Shown one piece after another: positions 32,897 to 44,995 of a stretch of DNA of 64,000 bases. A program made the position numbers and the translations under genes. This DNA is from Hypomyces perniciosus (lineage: Eukaryota > Ascomycota > Sordariomycetes > Hypocreales > Hypocreaceae), in assembly GCA_008477525.1 (NCBI GenBank), contig SPDT01000002.1:620001-684000 (forward strand), given 5' to 3'. Numbering within the stretch: the first letter of the stretch is position 1; every line of letters starts with the position of its first letter. A model generated the notes under the pieces. It worked only from the letters and a program-made list of their open reading frames with translations. It made no database searches and was not told the origin of the DNA.

Positions 32897-35800
32897 ATCT
32901 TGTAAATGGCCTACAGTTATTCACACGGAGGAGGTATTAGGAGGTTTTCCAGTCGTTGCTTGCATACACCATGCGTACATTCTTTCAGTTTCTCGCAGAC
33001 CTCATACTTTGGAGAGTCTTGCCTGCATCTCACCAGATTGTTTGCATCCATTCAGTCATAGAATTCAGGGAACTTGGGCATCAGGAATGGGAACTTTCAC
33101 TTCATGCACTGCATCGATATCTCAATATATATGGCATCAAACCTGTAGTATGTTCATCGCGCGACTTTGGATGTCAATTTGGGATTTATCGTGAGAAACG
33201 CAAGATTGAGCGTAATCTTCATACTCAACTGAATGGACAACATTTACAAAGATGAAGTAATCGACAAGTATTATACCAAATCCGTCTTTAGAGTCCAGCC
33301 CCACAGAGTGTCGGGTTTGGAAAAGCTTCGCCCAACTGATGTATTCGTAGAGCTACCTCTGCTCATGATCCACCAAACCCTTAATGGCGGACTTCATTTC
33401 ATGCAGCAGATGACGGAGCAGCTCCACAACTCATGAACCCCAGGCCCAACATTTGGAGTGCTGTCTGAGCATCCTTTTGAGGGGTAGTCTCACGCACATC
33501 CTCGACTCTGCAGCATCATCCGCAGCAACAAAAGACATGTGAGGGGGCAATTTCTCGCAGTTTTTCTTTGTGGCAGCTGTTCGCGAACGCATGCGAGATG
33601 AAGATGCCTCAATAAGGGGCCGTTGACGGTGAGGGACCCTGAAGAAGAAAACGATTCGCTATCCCTGTCGACAGATACGTGCCCTGGTCATTGTTATCCA
33701 TTCCCTGCGACTAGGAAGTCTGCAGTGACAGCATTGTTTAAGTACTCCCAGACAAATCGAAGATACCCCTGTGTGTGCGACCGTCGCCTAAGGAGCCTAG
33801 ACCCAAGGCTTTGTGAGATTGTCGAAGGATGAATGAGCCGTATGCGGTCCGTGGGGAGGGATGAGCCTCCTTCGAGGCTTTGGCCACTCAAGGCCAGTAG
33901 GCGAATTCATGAGGTGTCCGGTTTGAGATGGACACATATTACGAGTACATGCAAACAGTGGTCGCCGCTGCGTTGGCCAAGCTCACAATATGATAGTGAA
34001 CATCATTCTGATAGGTTATACTCCGTACTCCGTAATTGGTGAAAATTTGAGGGCGGCGGGATTCTCAGCTGCAGAAGTACTAAGCGCAGAAGCGGCTAAC
34101 TGTGATTTGCCAGTAGCACCAGCATCATGATGATTTCATGATTTCTCGTACGATGAAAGATTCGGCAGCGTATGAAGTCCACACTCGATTTCAGCAGTAT
34201 ACGCGAGGTATTCAGACGAAGAAACAATTCTTGACCTCTGAGCTCCGGTAAAGGATCTCAACAGCCGGGCAGGGGATCTTTCGAGACGAGACAACTAGTT
34301 GATCGACTCCGGGATCATCTGCGCTAACCCCGGGAGATGTGCCGGATTTGAATCCCTGGAATGAGCAAGATAGTGATTCATCGGATCGATTCGAGAGCGG
34401 TGATATTACTGCTGATATGTATTATAGGTCATTCCAAAATTACTCGAACTTACTTGTACATTACTCGCTGCACATACATCCATATAACCACTCGGTATAT
34501 GTATGTCTCTCTCTGAACCCTGGCCAACACTGCACTTGCTGGTAAGCAAAACGGTTTTTTGTGTAACTGTCTCACGGTGAGCCGTTGGCTGAAGAAATCG
34601 AAGCAGCCGGGAGCAACGGCGGCTTTGTAAGACCCCCTATGCAAGATATTCTTTTTTCTGTTGGATCGGCGGCCCGCAAACTGATGGAGTGGTATCTGAC
34701 TCGTTGGTCGGATTCGCAAACACTGGGGAAAACAGCTCACCTTTCGAGGACCCCTGTCCAAGCCAACGGTAAATGAACAGACAAGCAACACCATGTAAAA
34801 GCCGCCCCGATAGGGCGGACGCGAGGTCCGCCACAATCAGTCCCCTGGTACTGCCAAGGAACAGTGTCCACTCGACCATTGTAATGGACTTAGCGTCGTA
34901 TTGATGGTGTGTAAAAGATTCTTTGAGGCTTCATACTCGTACTTCCCAGAAGAATCTCACTCTGACCGAGTCAGTGGAGTTCATGATGCTCCGTTTTTGT
35001 GCTGTCATAGCTTATGCAGCTTATTCCAAATCCGAAATTCCAAATTGTTGTAGTAGTACCCACCCAGCTATTCTTGGCTATCACTATTGTCAAATACTGA
35101 ATGTCCGTGTTGTTGATCTCGATCTACATATTACTAGCGTTTTCTCTACCAAAGTTAGAGACCCGCGATCGCTGCAGGGCAGGTTTGCAAAAAGCATATC
35201 CGATATTACTCGTATCATGCATCATGTTCATCGCGACGGGTATGTATTGTCACTCAGAAACAAATCTGCGGATACGATGTGCTGCACATATAAGACATCT
35301 CAGACATGCGTAATTGCACCGATGTGACAGTAGCCAGTCAGTCCGCTTTCTCAGTCTCTCTCCCCTGTACGTGCCAAGCAACACGCGTCGCCCAAGTGTT
35401 GCTGGCTCTTTCATGATGATTATTCCCTCGCACTTGTTTGTTAACACGAGCCTGGGCCTAGCTAAACTGGAACCACAACAATCTGGTAAAGCTGCTTGCT
35501 ACCTGAGACCATTCTCAAATACCACATTGTAGCTTGCCCCACAACAGCCCAATGAAACATTACCTGTACTATGGGTGGATGACTCCGGCCCTAAAGTTGC
35601 ATCTGTAAGCGGCTCATGGAGTATGGAGTGTTCCGCTAATACCGGTTCTCCTTAACGATCATAGATACTACTACATATGTACTCCATATAGAGTACTACT
35701 TCATACCCGACTACCGGCCAGTCCTGTACGTGTACACTCGTATTGTAATTCGCATTATACACTAGCACCAGGACTTGAGAGAAGCTTGTGATGTGTTTGG

Positions 35801-36561
35801 AGTAGCTTAAGGGGAACCTGGTTTTCGACTGAATTGGTCATATCTAGTCTCTTGCATCGCCCCATTCTACCCTTGACGTTTGGCCGCCTCTGCCGTGACA
35901 ATCTGTTGGCCCTGTCCAATGTTTGCCCATGGCCCTCCCCCATCATCGCTTAGCGTTGGTTCCCATTGCGGCGCCACTCCTTACTTCCGTAGCTCCCAAG
36001 CTTGCATCAGACGATTTAGGCGTCAAAGAAAATAGCCCCCACGACCGGGAGACATGGGCCTCTCTTGGCCCAAGTATCTGGCTTGCGAGTACTACTACTC
36101 GCACCTATGAGTACCGAGGCCGTCTTTCTTTCTTTGTTAGGTCCTGTCTGTTTGCGAGTTAACCCCACTGTGTCCGGGATATTCGGAGGTTGAACGATTG
36201 CGATCCCCGGTGCCTCGAAAGTGTCCGTCTAGACCCTGTTAGGCCTGGTGAACACGGATTTGCGAGTGGCCAGGTTAATGACAAAGAGAGCACCAAACTC
36301 TATCAGGAAATCTGGTCGTCATTTAATCATGGGGAATTAGGCAATCGGAGCCGGAGGGGGGTGGATGTTTCTTTGTCCCGCCTGGTGTTGATGTGATGCT
36401 ATTCATACACCTCATTCTCTAGACACTTGTTTAGCTATAAATCAAGCCTGCCATCCCAAAACCCATGGCGTCGTATCCTCGTGTCTTGTCACGGCTTTGA
36501 ACCTCGTAGACGATAGTCGTTCCATTCACGACTCGAGTGACCCAAGATCACATCGTCCAAC
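32897..36561. other. Long intergenic stretch, no gene supported
   Basis: In 3.7 kb there is no frame with recognisable protein features on either strand. It holds a doubled half-site of the dispersed palindrome (34018-34034), a related palindrome GTACTCCATATAGAGTAC (35679-35697) and a GC-rich double hairpin at 34802-34832. The last few hundred bases should be the promoter of the alpha/beta hydrolase. Confidence 0.4.
34802..34832. repeat. Two overlapping GC-rich hairpins
   Basis: The sequence CCGCCCCGATAGGGCGG folds as a 6-bp stem. The following GGCGGACGCGAGGTCCGCC folds as a 7-bp stem that shares the middle arm, so the two structures exclude each other. It sits in gene-free DNA. Twelve bases after the second hairpin comes CTGG followed by T, the layout of a Helitron 3' end, but nothing else of a Helitron is seen. 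Confidence 0.4.
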
Positions 36562-37815
36562 ATGTTCAAGTCGACAGCTCTCCTGGCCCTCGCCACGGTG
36601 GCAATGGCACGGAAGTGCCACAACCTCACCGTGCCTCTTTCCTTGACATCCCAAAACGCAGTGTTCGACCTGGAGGTGCCTCAGACTGAGATTGATGTCA
36701 CCAATTTCTTCCTCCACTTCACCAGGCAAGGGTCTGACTATCCTGCACAGATCCAGAAGGGCGTAAGTAGAAATCCTGCTTACAGAGACTGTGGCCCTTA
36801 CTGACGCCCTCGTCAGTTCAAGACTATTAGTGGCGACTATGAGATCGCAGCTACTTACTGTGAGCCAGACAGTGGCCCTGGACATGCCGTTCAGATCATG
36901 ACCCATGGAGTTGGCTTCGACCGAAGCTACTGGGACCTGTCCTTCAAGGACTACAACTACAGCTATGTCGCCGAGGCTGTCGACAAGCATGGCTACTCAA
37001 CTTTCGCCTGGGATCGCCTCGGCATTGGCCGCTCCTCCAAGGGTGACCCGATTAACGAGATCCAGTTATACCTTGAAATCGCCGCTGCTAAGGAACTCAC
37101 AATCGCCCTACGCGAAGGCTCTGTCCCCGGCATCGCGCACAAGTACGAGAAGACGGTTCATATCGGCCACTCATATGGCTCCATCATCGCTTACAACCTC
37201 GTCAACGCCAATCCTAATATTACTGATGCCATCGTTCTAACCGGCTTCAGCCAAAACCCCAACTACATGGGCCTCTTCGCCCTTGGCGGCAACTTTGCGC
37301 CCGTCAAAAGTATTGAGACGCTGGCCGACAAATATCCCGTTGGCTACATCGGTCCCCACACAAGCATTGGCTACCAGATCAACTTCTTCGCGCCTGATGA
37401 CTTCGACCCAGATATGCTCGTCCTGGCCACTGAGACTGGCCAACCTGCGACCCCAGGCGAGCTTCTCACCGTTGGTGTTGGCACCAGCGAGCCCAATGCC
37501 TTCGATGGCCCTGTTCTCGTCATCACAGGAGGTTAGTACTAACGGTCTTTTCATATAGAACCACGCATGAAGGGGTTTACGCTAACATTAACACACTCAG
37601 AGTACGATGTTCCCTTCTGTGGCGGCGACTGCATGGCCACTTCCTCCATCCAAGGCAGTGCCCATAATCTCATTGCTGCTTCTGAAAAGTTCTTCCCCAA
37701 TACCTGCACTTTCAACGCAACCGTTGTTCCCGGTGCTGGCCACAGCTTGAACATGGCCTACTCACGCACGAGTACCTACGCCTCCATGCTCGATTTCGTG
37801 GACTCAAACCTGTAA
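36562..37815 (+). CDS. Secreted alpha/beta hydrolase
   Basis: Three exons (36562-36762, 36817-37531, 37601-37815) join in phase and give 376 aa. The N-terminus is a signal peptide (MFKSTALLALATVAMA). The alpha/beta fold is shown by the oxyanion strand MTHGVGFDRSYWD, the nucleophile elbow GHSYGS (Ser at about residue 186), an Asp after strand 7 (EYDVPFCGGDC, about 308) and the late His in GAGHSLNMA (about 353). Several N-glycosylation sites (NLT, NIT, NAT) and Cys residues fit an extracellular enzyme. Substrate is unknown; esterase, lipase or epoxide-hydrolase-like activity are all possible. It has no close neighbours: intergenic stretches of 1.5 kb or more lie on either side. Confidence 0.88.
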
Positions 37816-39353
37816 AAAGGTTCTGACGCAAGGGAGACCAAACAAAAAAGCCTACTGAGAAAACAACAACAAAAAGGTTACGAGATACATAGACGAGAGA
37901 GAGGGAAGAGAAAAAGGAAAATTATTAATGTCTCTTGCCTCCCGTGCGGCTAGAGAGTTGTGAGGAAAGGGATTGGAGCGTGAGGTAGCGGCGGACTTGA
38001 CTCTGGCTCATATTTTTTTCTTTTCTTGCTTAAGTCCGGTGAGGGGTAGTGAAGCTGGATGGGTTTGGAGGACACTGCCTTTTCAGGTGAAACTTTTCTT
38101 TTCTTCCTTTCTGAACCGTATATATACAATTCGAACAAAGACGGTAAAAATGTATTATTACGCTCTTTATAAATGAAGGGTTCTTTTATTCTCATTAGCT
38201 TTACATGAAGATTTCTCTCTCTCTTTATTTAGCTTTATTGAGTCATTCTGTATGCAAGTGCCTCTTTTCTCTTTGTGATGTGAGACAAGGCTTACCAACG
38301 CGGGCGTAAAAACGCCCATGGGTTCTTGAGACTAGAGTGGCGGATACCGAGACATGCATTTAAAACGGTGACCAGTGGATCGGCGATGGGAATTTTGTCC
38401 GCTGTCAACACCATGTTGGCCTCAGCTAGCTTTGACTGTGTCTGGGACTCGGAGGTTGCGGGCAGCCACCTTCGCGGCGACTAGATCCAAACATGCAGTA
38501 AGCTCCCTCGCATTTAGAGATTGAGAGTTCTATTGGCTCGCAGCTGACGGCGTGAACTCTGGATCGTCTACTTAGAGTTCAAGGGGCCGCGGAGATTCGC
38601 TGGTCGCTACAACCTCAAGGCGACAGACCCATGTCTCGATCACTGCTTAGGCGACTGAGGATATTCCAGCTATATAACCTGAATGACAGCTGGACTAGGA
38701 AGTATGTGTGTAGTATATAGTAGATAAGAAAGAAGCCAAAGACTTAATGTTTCCTTAATAGTGAAGCTAATCGTTTCTTCTCCCCTTTCCTGGTCGGCAA
38801 AACTTCTTTGCCGTCCGTGTCTCATAATTTTACTCACTGAGCTCAGTGACAAAGGCATCACTAACAATTTAGAACACATGTAATCGGCTTCGGCGTGTAA
38901 GTGAGCTTGAACTTTTAGCCAGTCCAGGAAGAGGAGATGCTACTGTCTCGACTACAGCACTGCAGCCAACAGAGTATTATGTACATTTTATTGTCCAGTC
39001 GCTATATCTAAGGTCTGGGTATAGTCCTTCATCCTTGTTTATCATATCCTATTTCTATCTACATCCAATCCTTCCTTCATCACCAACGTCAGCAGCCCTC
39101 TTCGTCAGCAACGCCCAAACTGTTCGGCGTCAAATCCGGCCACAGCTTCATCGTGGTCTCAATTTTGACAGCATTGTCCAATTCTATATCCTCCATTTCC
39201 CCGGCTACCTTCCAACTCGTTCCTTCCTGGCGGTGGTGCTAACCGCAGCGTTGACCCAGAAATCCGGTTCGTCATCAGCATCTGTCCTGATGTGAAGGTG
39301 ACCGAATTACAGGAGGAGATCACTACACGCAGCCACGAACAGTTGCGTCAACA
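37816..39353. other. Intergenic, no gene seen
   Basis: This 1.5 kb holds the T-rich 3' UTR of the hydrolase and otherwise only short, motif-free frames, up to the broken SAICAR synthetase copy. Confidence 0.4.
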
Positions 39354-40520
39354 ATGTCAATCACAATGTCTTCTGAGGCACTCAGCACCATTCCTGTCAC
39401 TTCTCTTCCCTGGCTAGCCCAGGGCATGGTGAGGGACCTCTTCTCCCTCCCGGATGACCGCTCACTTCGCTTTGTCCCTTCAGATCGTATAAGCGCATTC
39501 GATTTTGCTCTCAAGAACGGTAAATCCTCAAAGGGACTCATCTTAACTCTGCTGTCCGCCAAATGGTTCGAATTGCTCTCCTCTCAGGTCCCAGATTTGA
39601 AGGATCACTTTCTGAGCTTCACACCGCCAGCACTGGTATCATCACTCCTGATGAGCGATGTATGCTTCACAGTTGCTCAATAACTGTTCGTCTTCTGAAA
39701 ACATTCCCAATCGAAGCTATCGTCAAGTGCCTCAACTTCCCCAGGCGACACAAGATCATCCTCTCGGAATATAGTCTGACATTCTAGTGATGTAGTCCGC
39801 GGCTACGTTACGGAAAGTGCGTGGTTAGAGTGCGAGAGGATCTAGACAATTTGTGGTTTCCGGGAACCTGTGGGACCCTTGCGTTGCCAAAAGCTTCTTT
39901 GATTCATTTATACGCCATCTACGAAGACAAAGCTCGGGGAGAAGTATATCAACATTTATCCAGATAAAGCCAAGGCGATCGTCGGCGATAAATGTACCTC
40001 GCGAATCGAGGAATCAGCGCTCACAACCTATAAAGCTAGTGCCGAGTGTGCGGAAGAATGCGGTATACTTATAGTAAGGTTTACCCCTTATCCAGGTCAC
40101 AGGAGTCAGTCTTTAGTCATCAGAGGAAGCTGCTGACAGTTTACTGTACAGACTAAGAGTCTGGTTTGGATGAGGAAACCAAGGTTTATTTTGTGGAAGA
40201 GGTTTTTACGTGAGTTGTCTCTGGATTAACCTCCCTGTATCAGTAAGCGGCGGCAGAGAAGACTTCCTCTGGATATACCGGATTGCGGATTTGCTTTAGA
40301 ATACCGATATGGGGACGCCTAGACCCGAATTTTCGTGTTTCTGGAGCAAAGGTAACTACAAAGTTGAGCGAGAACAGGACTCCTTCGACAAGCAGGTGCT
40401 CAGGAACCGACTGACAGCGGACGGTCTGAATGGAAACCCGGATGTGGAAATGCTCCCTAAAGCCGCGAAGATAAAAATACACGCTACATGAAATTGTATG
40501 AACTGCTAACGGGAGAGGCC
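39354..40520 (+). pseudogene. ADE1: Broken copy of SAICAR synthetase (purine synthesis)
   Basis: The intact enzyme joins CAIR and aspartate in de novo purine synthesis. Here the first 90 codons are open and clear: GMVRDLFSLPDDRSLRFV, then PSDRISAFDFALKNGK and SAKWFELLSSQVPDLKDHF. At about 39632 the frame shifts and the match resumes as TPDERCMLHSCSITVRLL, then TFPIEAIVK. Further pieces follow in other frames with stops between: VVRGYVTESAW (about 39790), IYTPSTKTKLGEKYINIYPD (about 39910), IVGDKCTSRIEESALTTYKA, and finally FWSKGNYKVEREQDSFDKQV with NPDVEM near 40340-40450. The order matches the full-length enzyme, so it is a single decayed duplicate. A working ADE1 must exist elsewhere in the genome. 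Confidence 0.88.
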
Positions 40521-40859
40521 TTGGAGGAGGCTCCGAAAAGTCTGGGGGAGCATGGTGAGGTAAACACGCCTACAGAGCACGTAATTCACTCTTTTTATTA
40601 ACGAGGATTTTGAGGACGCGTGCTTACAGGTGACATATCTGTTTGTGTGCTCTCCATCAACTTTTACTTTTAACTTTCCCTTCTTTCTTCTTTCTATTAG
40701 ATTCACTATTGCTTCCACGGGAGACACCACACCAGATCAAGACCGTACCTTGACACAGCAAGATGACCACGACCTCACTTGTTTCCTTCAGGTGATAGAG
40801 TGGTTACAGATATTGCCGGCGATTATGGTTTACGTTGGGTGGCCTGGCGGATAGTCTTA

Positions 40860-41640
40860 TAACCCCTTCACATTGCCTCCATCACTTTAATGTTGTCTTG
40901 GCCCTTAACTTTGCACCCAACGACAAGACTATCAGAGCCTGCCAGCCAATGAATTTGACATTATCGATACTTTTCACACCCAACCTGAGGGATTTATATA
41001 CCTCCCCAGCCTTGTCGCTAGGTAAAGATGGATGTCTTGCCGCACTCCTTATCGACGATGTTGGCTCTCACAATAACAAATCACTCTCACTCATTGCCGA
41101 ACAGGTCAGTAGCTAGATCCTAGACGATAATATAAGGATATAATGTCTGGTTGCTGTCGATATTGGACAGGGAAAAAATACTTAGCTCTCTTATTACACA
41201 CCCCTTGCGCCACAAATTTCACCTCAAAGACGGAGAATCGTACCCAGAAAGTTGATTCATCAGCTTGCGTTTTGTGCCCATTCAACTGCATGGCGCCGTG
41301 TTGCTGGAATGCTATGCCTATCAGGAGCGCTACTATATATGGGTCATGGAAGGGCTCTGCAGGAGTGACTTTCTTCAACTGGAGTTTGAGTAGTTGATTG
41401 ATGGCATTGTTGTTCTGTCTGCGATAGCGTGAACGTATCCTGTTCAAGCGCAACTCCTGGATTCGGGCGCGATCGATACATGCAGCAATTGGAGGCACCC
41501 TCCCTTCAAATGCGCCAACAATACCCTTCTCAGCGAAGAGGCAAGTGCAAGGGACCTCTTTGATAGAATATCCCTCGAAGCAGAAATAACGTTTGTACTC
41601 GTGATAAAATGTATCCCTATAATAGCAAGCGCATTAGTTG
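40860..41640 (+). pseudogene. Relic of an unrecognised protein-coding gene
   Basis: From about 41170 to 41590 one plus-strand frame reads like protein for some 130 codons but is cut by three stops. Between them are HLKDGESYPES, FISLRFVPIQLHGAVLLE, YQERYYIWVMEGLCRSDFL, LIDGIVVLSAIA and TYPVQAQLLDSG. Each stop could come from one C-to-T change (CGA to TGA, CAG to TAG, CGA to TGA). Upstream, near 40950-41030, another protein-like piece (NEFDIIDTFHTQPEGFIYLP) ends in a stop. I do not recognise the family. Together with the ADE1 relic just before it, this forms a block of decayed coding DNA. Confidence 0.45.
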
Positions 41641-42869
41641 GGAAACGAGAACGCATAGAACGATAGTGGGACACCAACGCAAGTTTAAGCGGAGAGTCAT
41701 AAGAGGTAAGAAACCATACATTCAATCCTTTCTGGGAAAAAAGTCTCTCGAAAAACACAGAACCAGGCTTTACGCCACTGAAGCCTGGTCGCGATGTTGT
41801 TGGCGCCAGAGAGGGCTCTTCGAAATAGCATTGCAGCAGCTCAAGGTGGCGACTGGTCCATTCTAGAGGTTCGACAAGGAGGCATTCTCGGCAATATAGG
41901 CGAGCGATTTGATAAATTGACAGGGGTCCGAGGGAGTTACTATTATCTAGTACGGAGTACATTCATTTATCGGACTAAACTTTCGCCGCTAGGAGCTGGA
42001 GCCTGGAGCCTGGAGCAATTGGGGCGAAGCAGCGCTGGAGGTTAGGAGCTACAACGACAAGTTTCAGTGTCTGAGACCACTGTAACAAGTGCTAGCGCGC
42101 TGTGGCTTTGCGCCAATTAGTGTTGACCCGTGAACCTCTGCCACTCGCACTCAGTGTGGGCAGAAACAATCCATCCTAATTATGTACCTACCTATGGGTG
42201 TAAAGGTCAGGCTGTCCAGCCTGTGGGAGGATTCAAAGGTTGCTGGCCTGGTTTGATGCGAAACTCGATATTGGCCTTCACTGTGTAGTACCAGCAACAA
42301 CCCCATGTTTAGTGATAAAATCCTCCCTGAATAATCTGAACGCCCTCAACGTTTGTAAAGTGTTTTCTTAAAGAAGTGAAGTCAGTCATTCGCTTTGTCG
42401 TACTTGTATGCCCAGATCAGGGATACAGAGTATTACGGAATCACGTCATAGCGGAATCGTGCAGCAGACCAGTGGTACCTGCCGACCTCCGCATTCACCG
42501 GTGGTTTCCTCAGGCACCTGCAGATCCGACTTCATCCGTTATCAAAACAGAAATACTAATTCTCATCGCCTTTCCCCTAAGAGAACCGTTCGCTTGAAAG
42601 TTGAGCGCAATCGCCTCGGTTCTATTGGCAATCAGTGGTTATCAATCAGCAGCGGCCCAGGCTCCTTATCAGTGGATCTGATCTAATACCACGAGTACTA
42701 CTACTCGCACCGCCTTCTTGGTAACGCGCCACTCGGCGGCATCCGACGTACCCAAGAACTGACATGAACTCCTGTCGGAGATAAGAACATCACCTCGCCT
42801 CTCTATTTCGCTCCCTTTTCCTTCAAAGGGCTTGTCTTTCAGGATAAATCTCAGTCGCACACAAGCACG
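41641..42869. other. Intergenic between decay block and xanA
   Basis: No gene is supported in this 1.2 kb. It carries a GTACGGAGTAC half-site at 41950-41960, a short CTGGAGC tandem repeat (about 41995-42017) and, toward its end, the presumed promoter of the xanthine dioxygenase gene. A minus-strand open frame at 41444-41962 partly covers the relic and looks like chance. Confidence 0.4.
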
Positions 42870-44146
42870 ATGCCTCCGAGAAGCCTCAACAGGGTCATAT
42901 CCCGTCAGTTGGCCTCATATGCCACGATCGCCTCAAAAGCCGCGATACGGCCGATAGCCCATCCGTCAGGTTCCGGGATCCGGTTCGGAGCTGCTGTGTC
43001 GGGAATCGACATTGACAAGATAAATGGTAATGGATGAATACCCAAAAGCCACTCCAGCTGCCAGGGCTCGCCCCTGTTGGAGAATGGCTTCTCTTATGAT
43101 TACCCCTAGCATTCTACTGACACCTCTCAGACAGCGATTTCAGTCTCATACGAGATGCTCTCTACCAGCATCAAGTCCTTGTCTTCAAGAACCAACACCA
43201 TGCAACTCCTAAAGCACAATATGAGATCACTCAAAAATTCGACCCCGCGGCCGCGGCATCATATGGCCATGGAAAGACATTAGACGCCAAGCGATCCATC
43301 CTGCATCCTGACCTGAAGACGATCCCCCATCAGCCGCAAGTCCAGGTTATCGGGAACGGCGTCGTAGAAGAGTATGAAGGGCTTCGGAACATTCAGCTTC
43401 GACACCCCCACCACAGAACCTTTCATGCCACGACCATCCCAGAGCAAGATGACCTTGACTTTACTCGGTTTTACAGGTGGCATATAGATGCCGCTCTGTA
43501 TGGTCTACCACCTCCGGTTGTTACCACTCTTTTTGCTGTTCGCGTTCCCGCAGGCCGCACTCAAACGCTCCGTTACGATGATGGAACCGGGGATGAGCTC
43601 CAGGTGCCGCTCGGCACTACTGCTTTTGTATCTGGCTACACCATGTATGACATGCTCTCCGCCGAAGACCAGCAGTTCGTTCGTACAACCAAGGTCGAAT
43701 ACGCACCACACCCCTACGTGTGGATGAGTGGCGCCAAGTCCCGTTCCGATGGCCTGGGTCTCGTTTCCGAGGGCAAAGAAATTCCCTTGGAGAAGCTCCC
43801 CGAGGTGGAGGAAAACAAGATTCAGATTCTGCCCATGTGCTGGCGCAACCCAGAGACTGGCCGCTTGGCCTTGCAGGTGCATCCCTCAGCGGTCCGGAAG
43901 CTACATCTCGCTGACGGTACTGTTGTGGACGATCTCAAGACGGTCCGCGAGACAGTGCATCGACTGCAACGCCCTGGTATTGCACCAAAGTTGGTATATG
44001 CGCACGACTGGGAGGAAGGCGATTTTGTCATCTTCCACAACAGGAGTCTGATTCATTCTGTCGTCGGGGCCTTTGCGGAAGATGAAGTGCGCCTGTTTCG
44101 TCAGTGCAACATTGCGGGAAGCAGTTTGCCTGAAGGCCCGAAATAA
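42870..44146 (+). CDS. xanA: Alpha-ketoglutarate-dependent xanthine dioxygenase (XanA type)
   Basis: This Fe(II)/2-oxoglutarate enzyme of the TauD/TfdA superfamily converts xanthine to uric acid, a fungal route independent of xanthine dehydrogenase. Two exons (42870-43026 and 43131-44146) give 390 aa; the 104-nt intron keeps phase. The iron-binding HxD is in RWHIDAALYG (His170, Asp172) and the distal His in NRSLIHSVVGAF (about 361). The long conserved stretches VEYAPHPYVWMSGAKS and ILPMCWRNPETGRLALQVHP are as I know them from XanA-type proteins. The first 25 residues are basic and Ser-rich, possibly a presequence, although XanA is cytosolic. The XanA assignment within TauD enzymes is from memory of the family, not a search. 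Confidence 0.85.
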
Positions 44147-44995
44147 TCCATCGCTTATGACAGTTGCTGCCTGTGAGGCTGTCATTGACGTGCGTCACCT
44201 GCCCCAATCAGAATACTACGAAGGACGGCATATGCACTATGCGTATGCATGTACATGCAAGGAAGAGACACGGAGGGAGAAAACAAGCCTTGGCCGAAAC
44301 GCGGATGCACGGCGATAGACGAGGGGCTGAATTTCCCCTCTTCGGTGACCGGGAATAATGAGAGGAGGTCAGCCAAAATTGCCGGATACGGCGTATGACT
44401 GATCCACCATGGGCAAAATCTTGTATGTTCTGGTGACTCCCACCCACGGCTGCTGAAAACCCCGCATCACGGGTCTCAGAGAGATCAGCTCTGAGTGGCT
44501 GAGGAAGCAGACAGCGTCCTGTCGGTTCAACTACCGGCTGGTCCCACGCCGTCGAACGGAGTGATGAAGACGACATTTGGGCCTACGGGACGAGATGGCG
44601 TGCTGCAGATGTCCGAAACACGGCGGCGAATCGGCGAGAATTCCACATCTGTACTCCGTACGGAGCACTCTACAAATGATAAATGGGGCATCTCTGCATT
44701 AGTTGACTAATATGGGCTGGGTCGGTTTTTAGATAAAATTGGATGCCGGGTCGGACATAGAAAACATGATTCATTGTTTTTATACTTTTCCCCTGACAGT
44801 CATGATTAACCTCCAAGTGCTTACGAAGTAGACAGTGTTGATTCTCTTGGCTTTTCTCCAATTTACCTGTATTCACAGTCGATTCTCATGTGGTAGCCGC
44901 GCTCTGAATAACGTGTCAAGACATCCAGCCCCTCCCGTGTCTCTTCCATCAAAAATATTTGCTCCTCCGGATCTCGAGGCAAAAAGGCGGTCGTA
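44147..44995. other. Intergenic with a near-complete copy of the dispersed palindrome
   Basis: These 849 bases hold the 3' UTR of xanA and the promoter of the MFS gene. The most complete palindrome of the window lies at 44651-44668 (GTACTCCGTACGGAGCAC, one mismatch from perfect). No gene is seen. Confidence 0.45.
44651..44668. repeat. Best copy of the dispersed palindrome GTACTCCGTACGGAGTAC
   Basis: This 18-mer differs at one base from a perfect palindrome. Half-sites GTACTCCGTAC or GTACGGAGTAC occur elsewhere in the window at about 2700, 16392, 17761, 17808, 18231, 18654, 20774, 30102, 34018, 41950, 46973, 47297, 55921, 56066, 56893 and 63905, always outside coding exons. Confidence 0.75.

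Noticed and set aside
34330..34356. A GGATTTGAATCCC sequence suggestive of a tRNA T-arm
   Set aside because: The stem does not pair correctly around a 7-base loop and no acceptor or anticodon arm is present on either strand.
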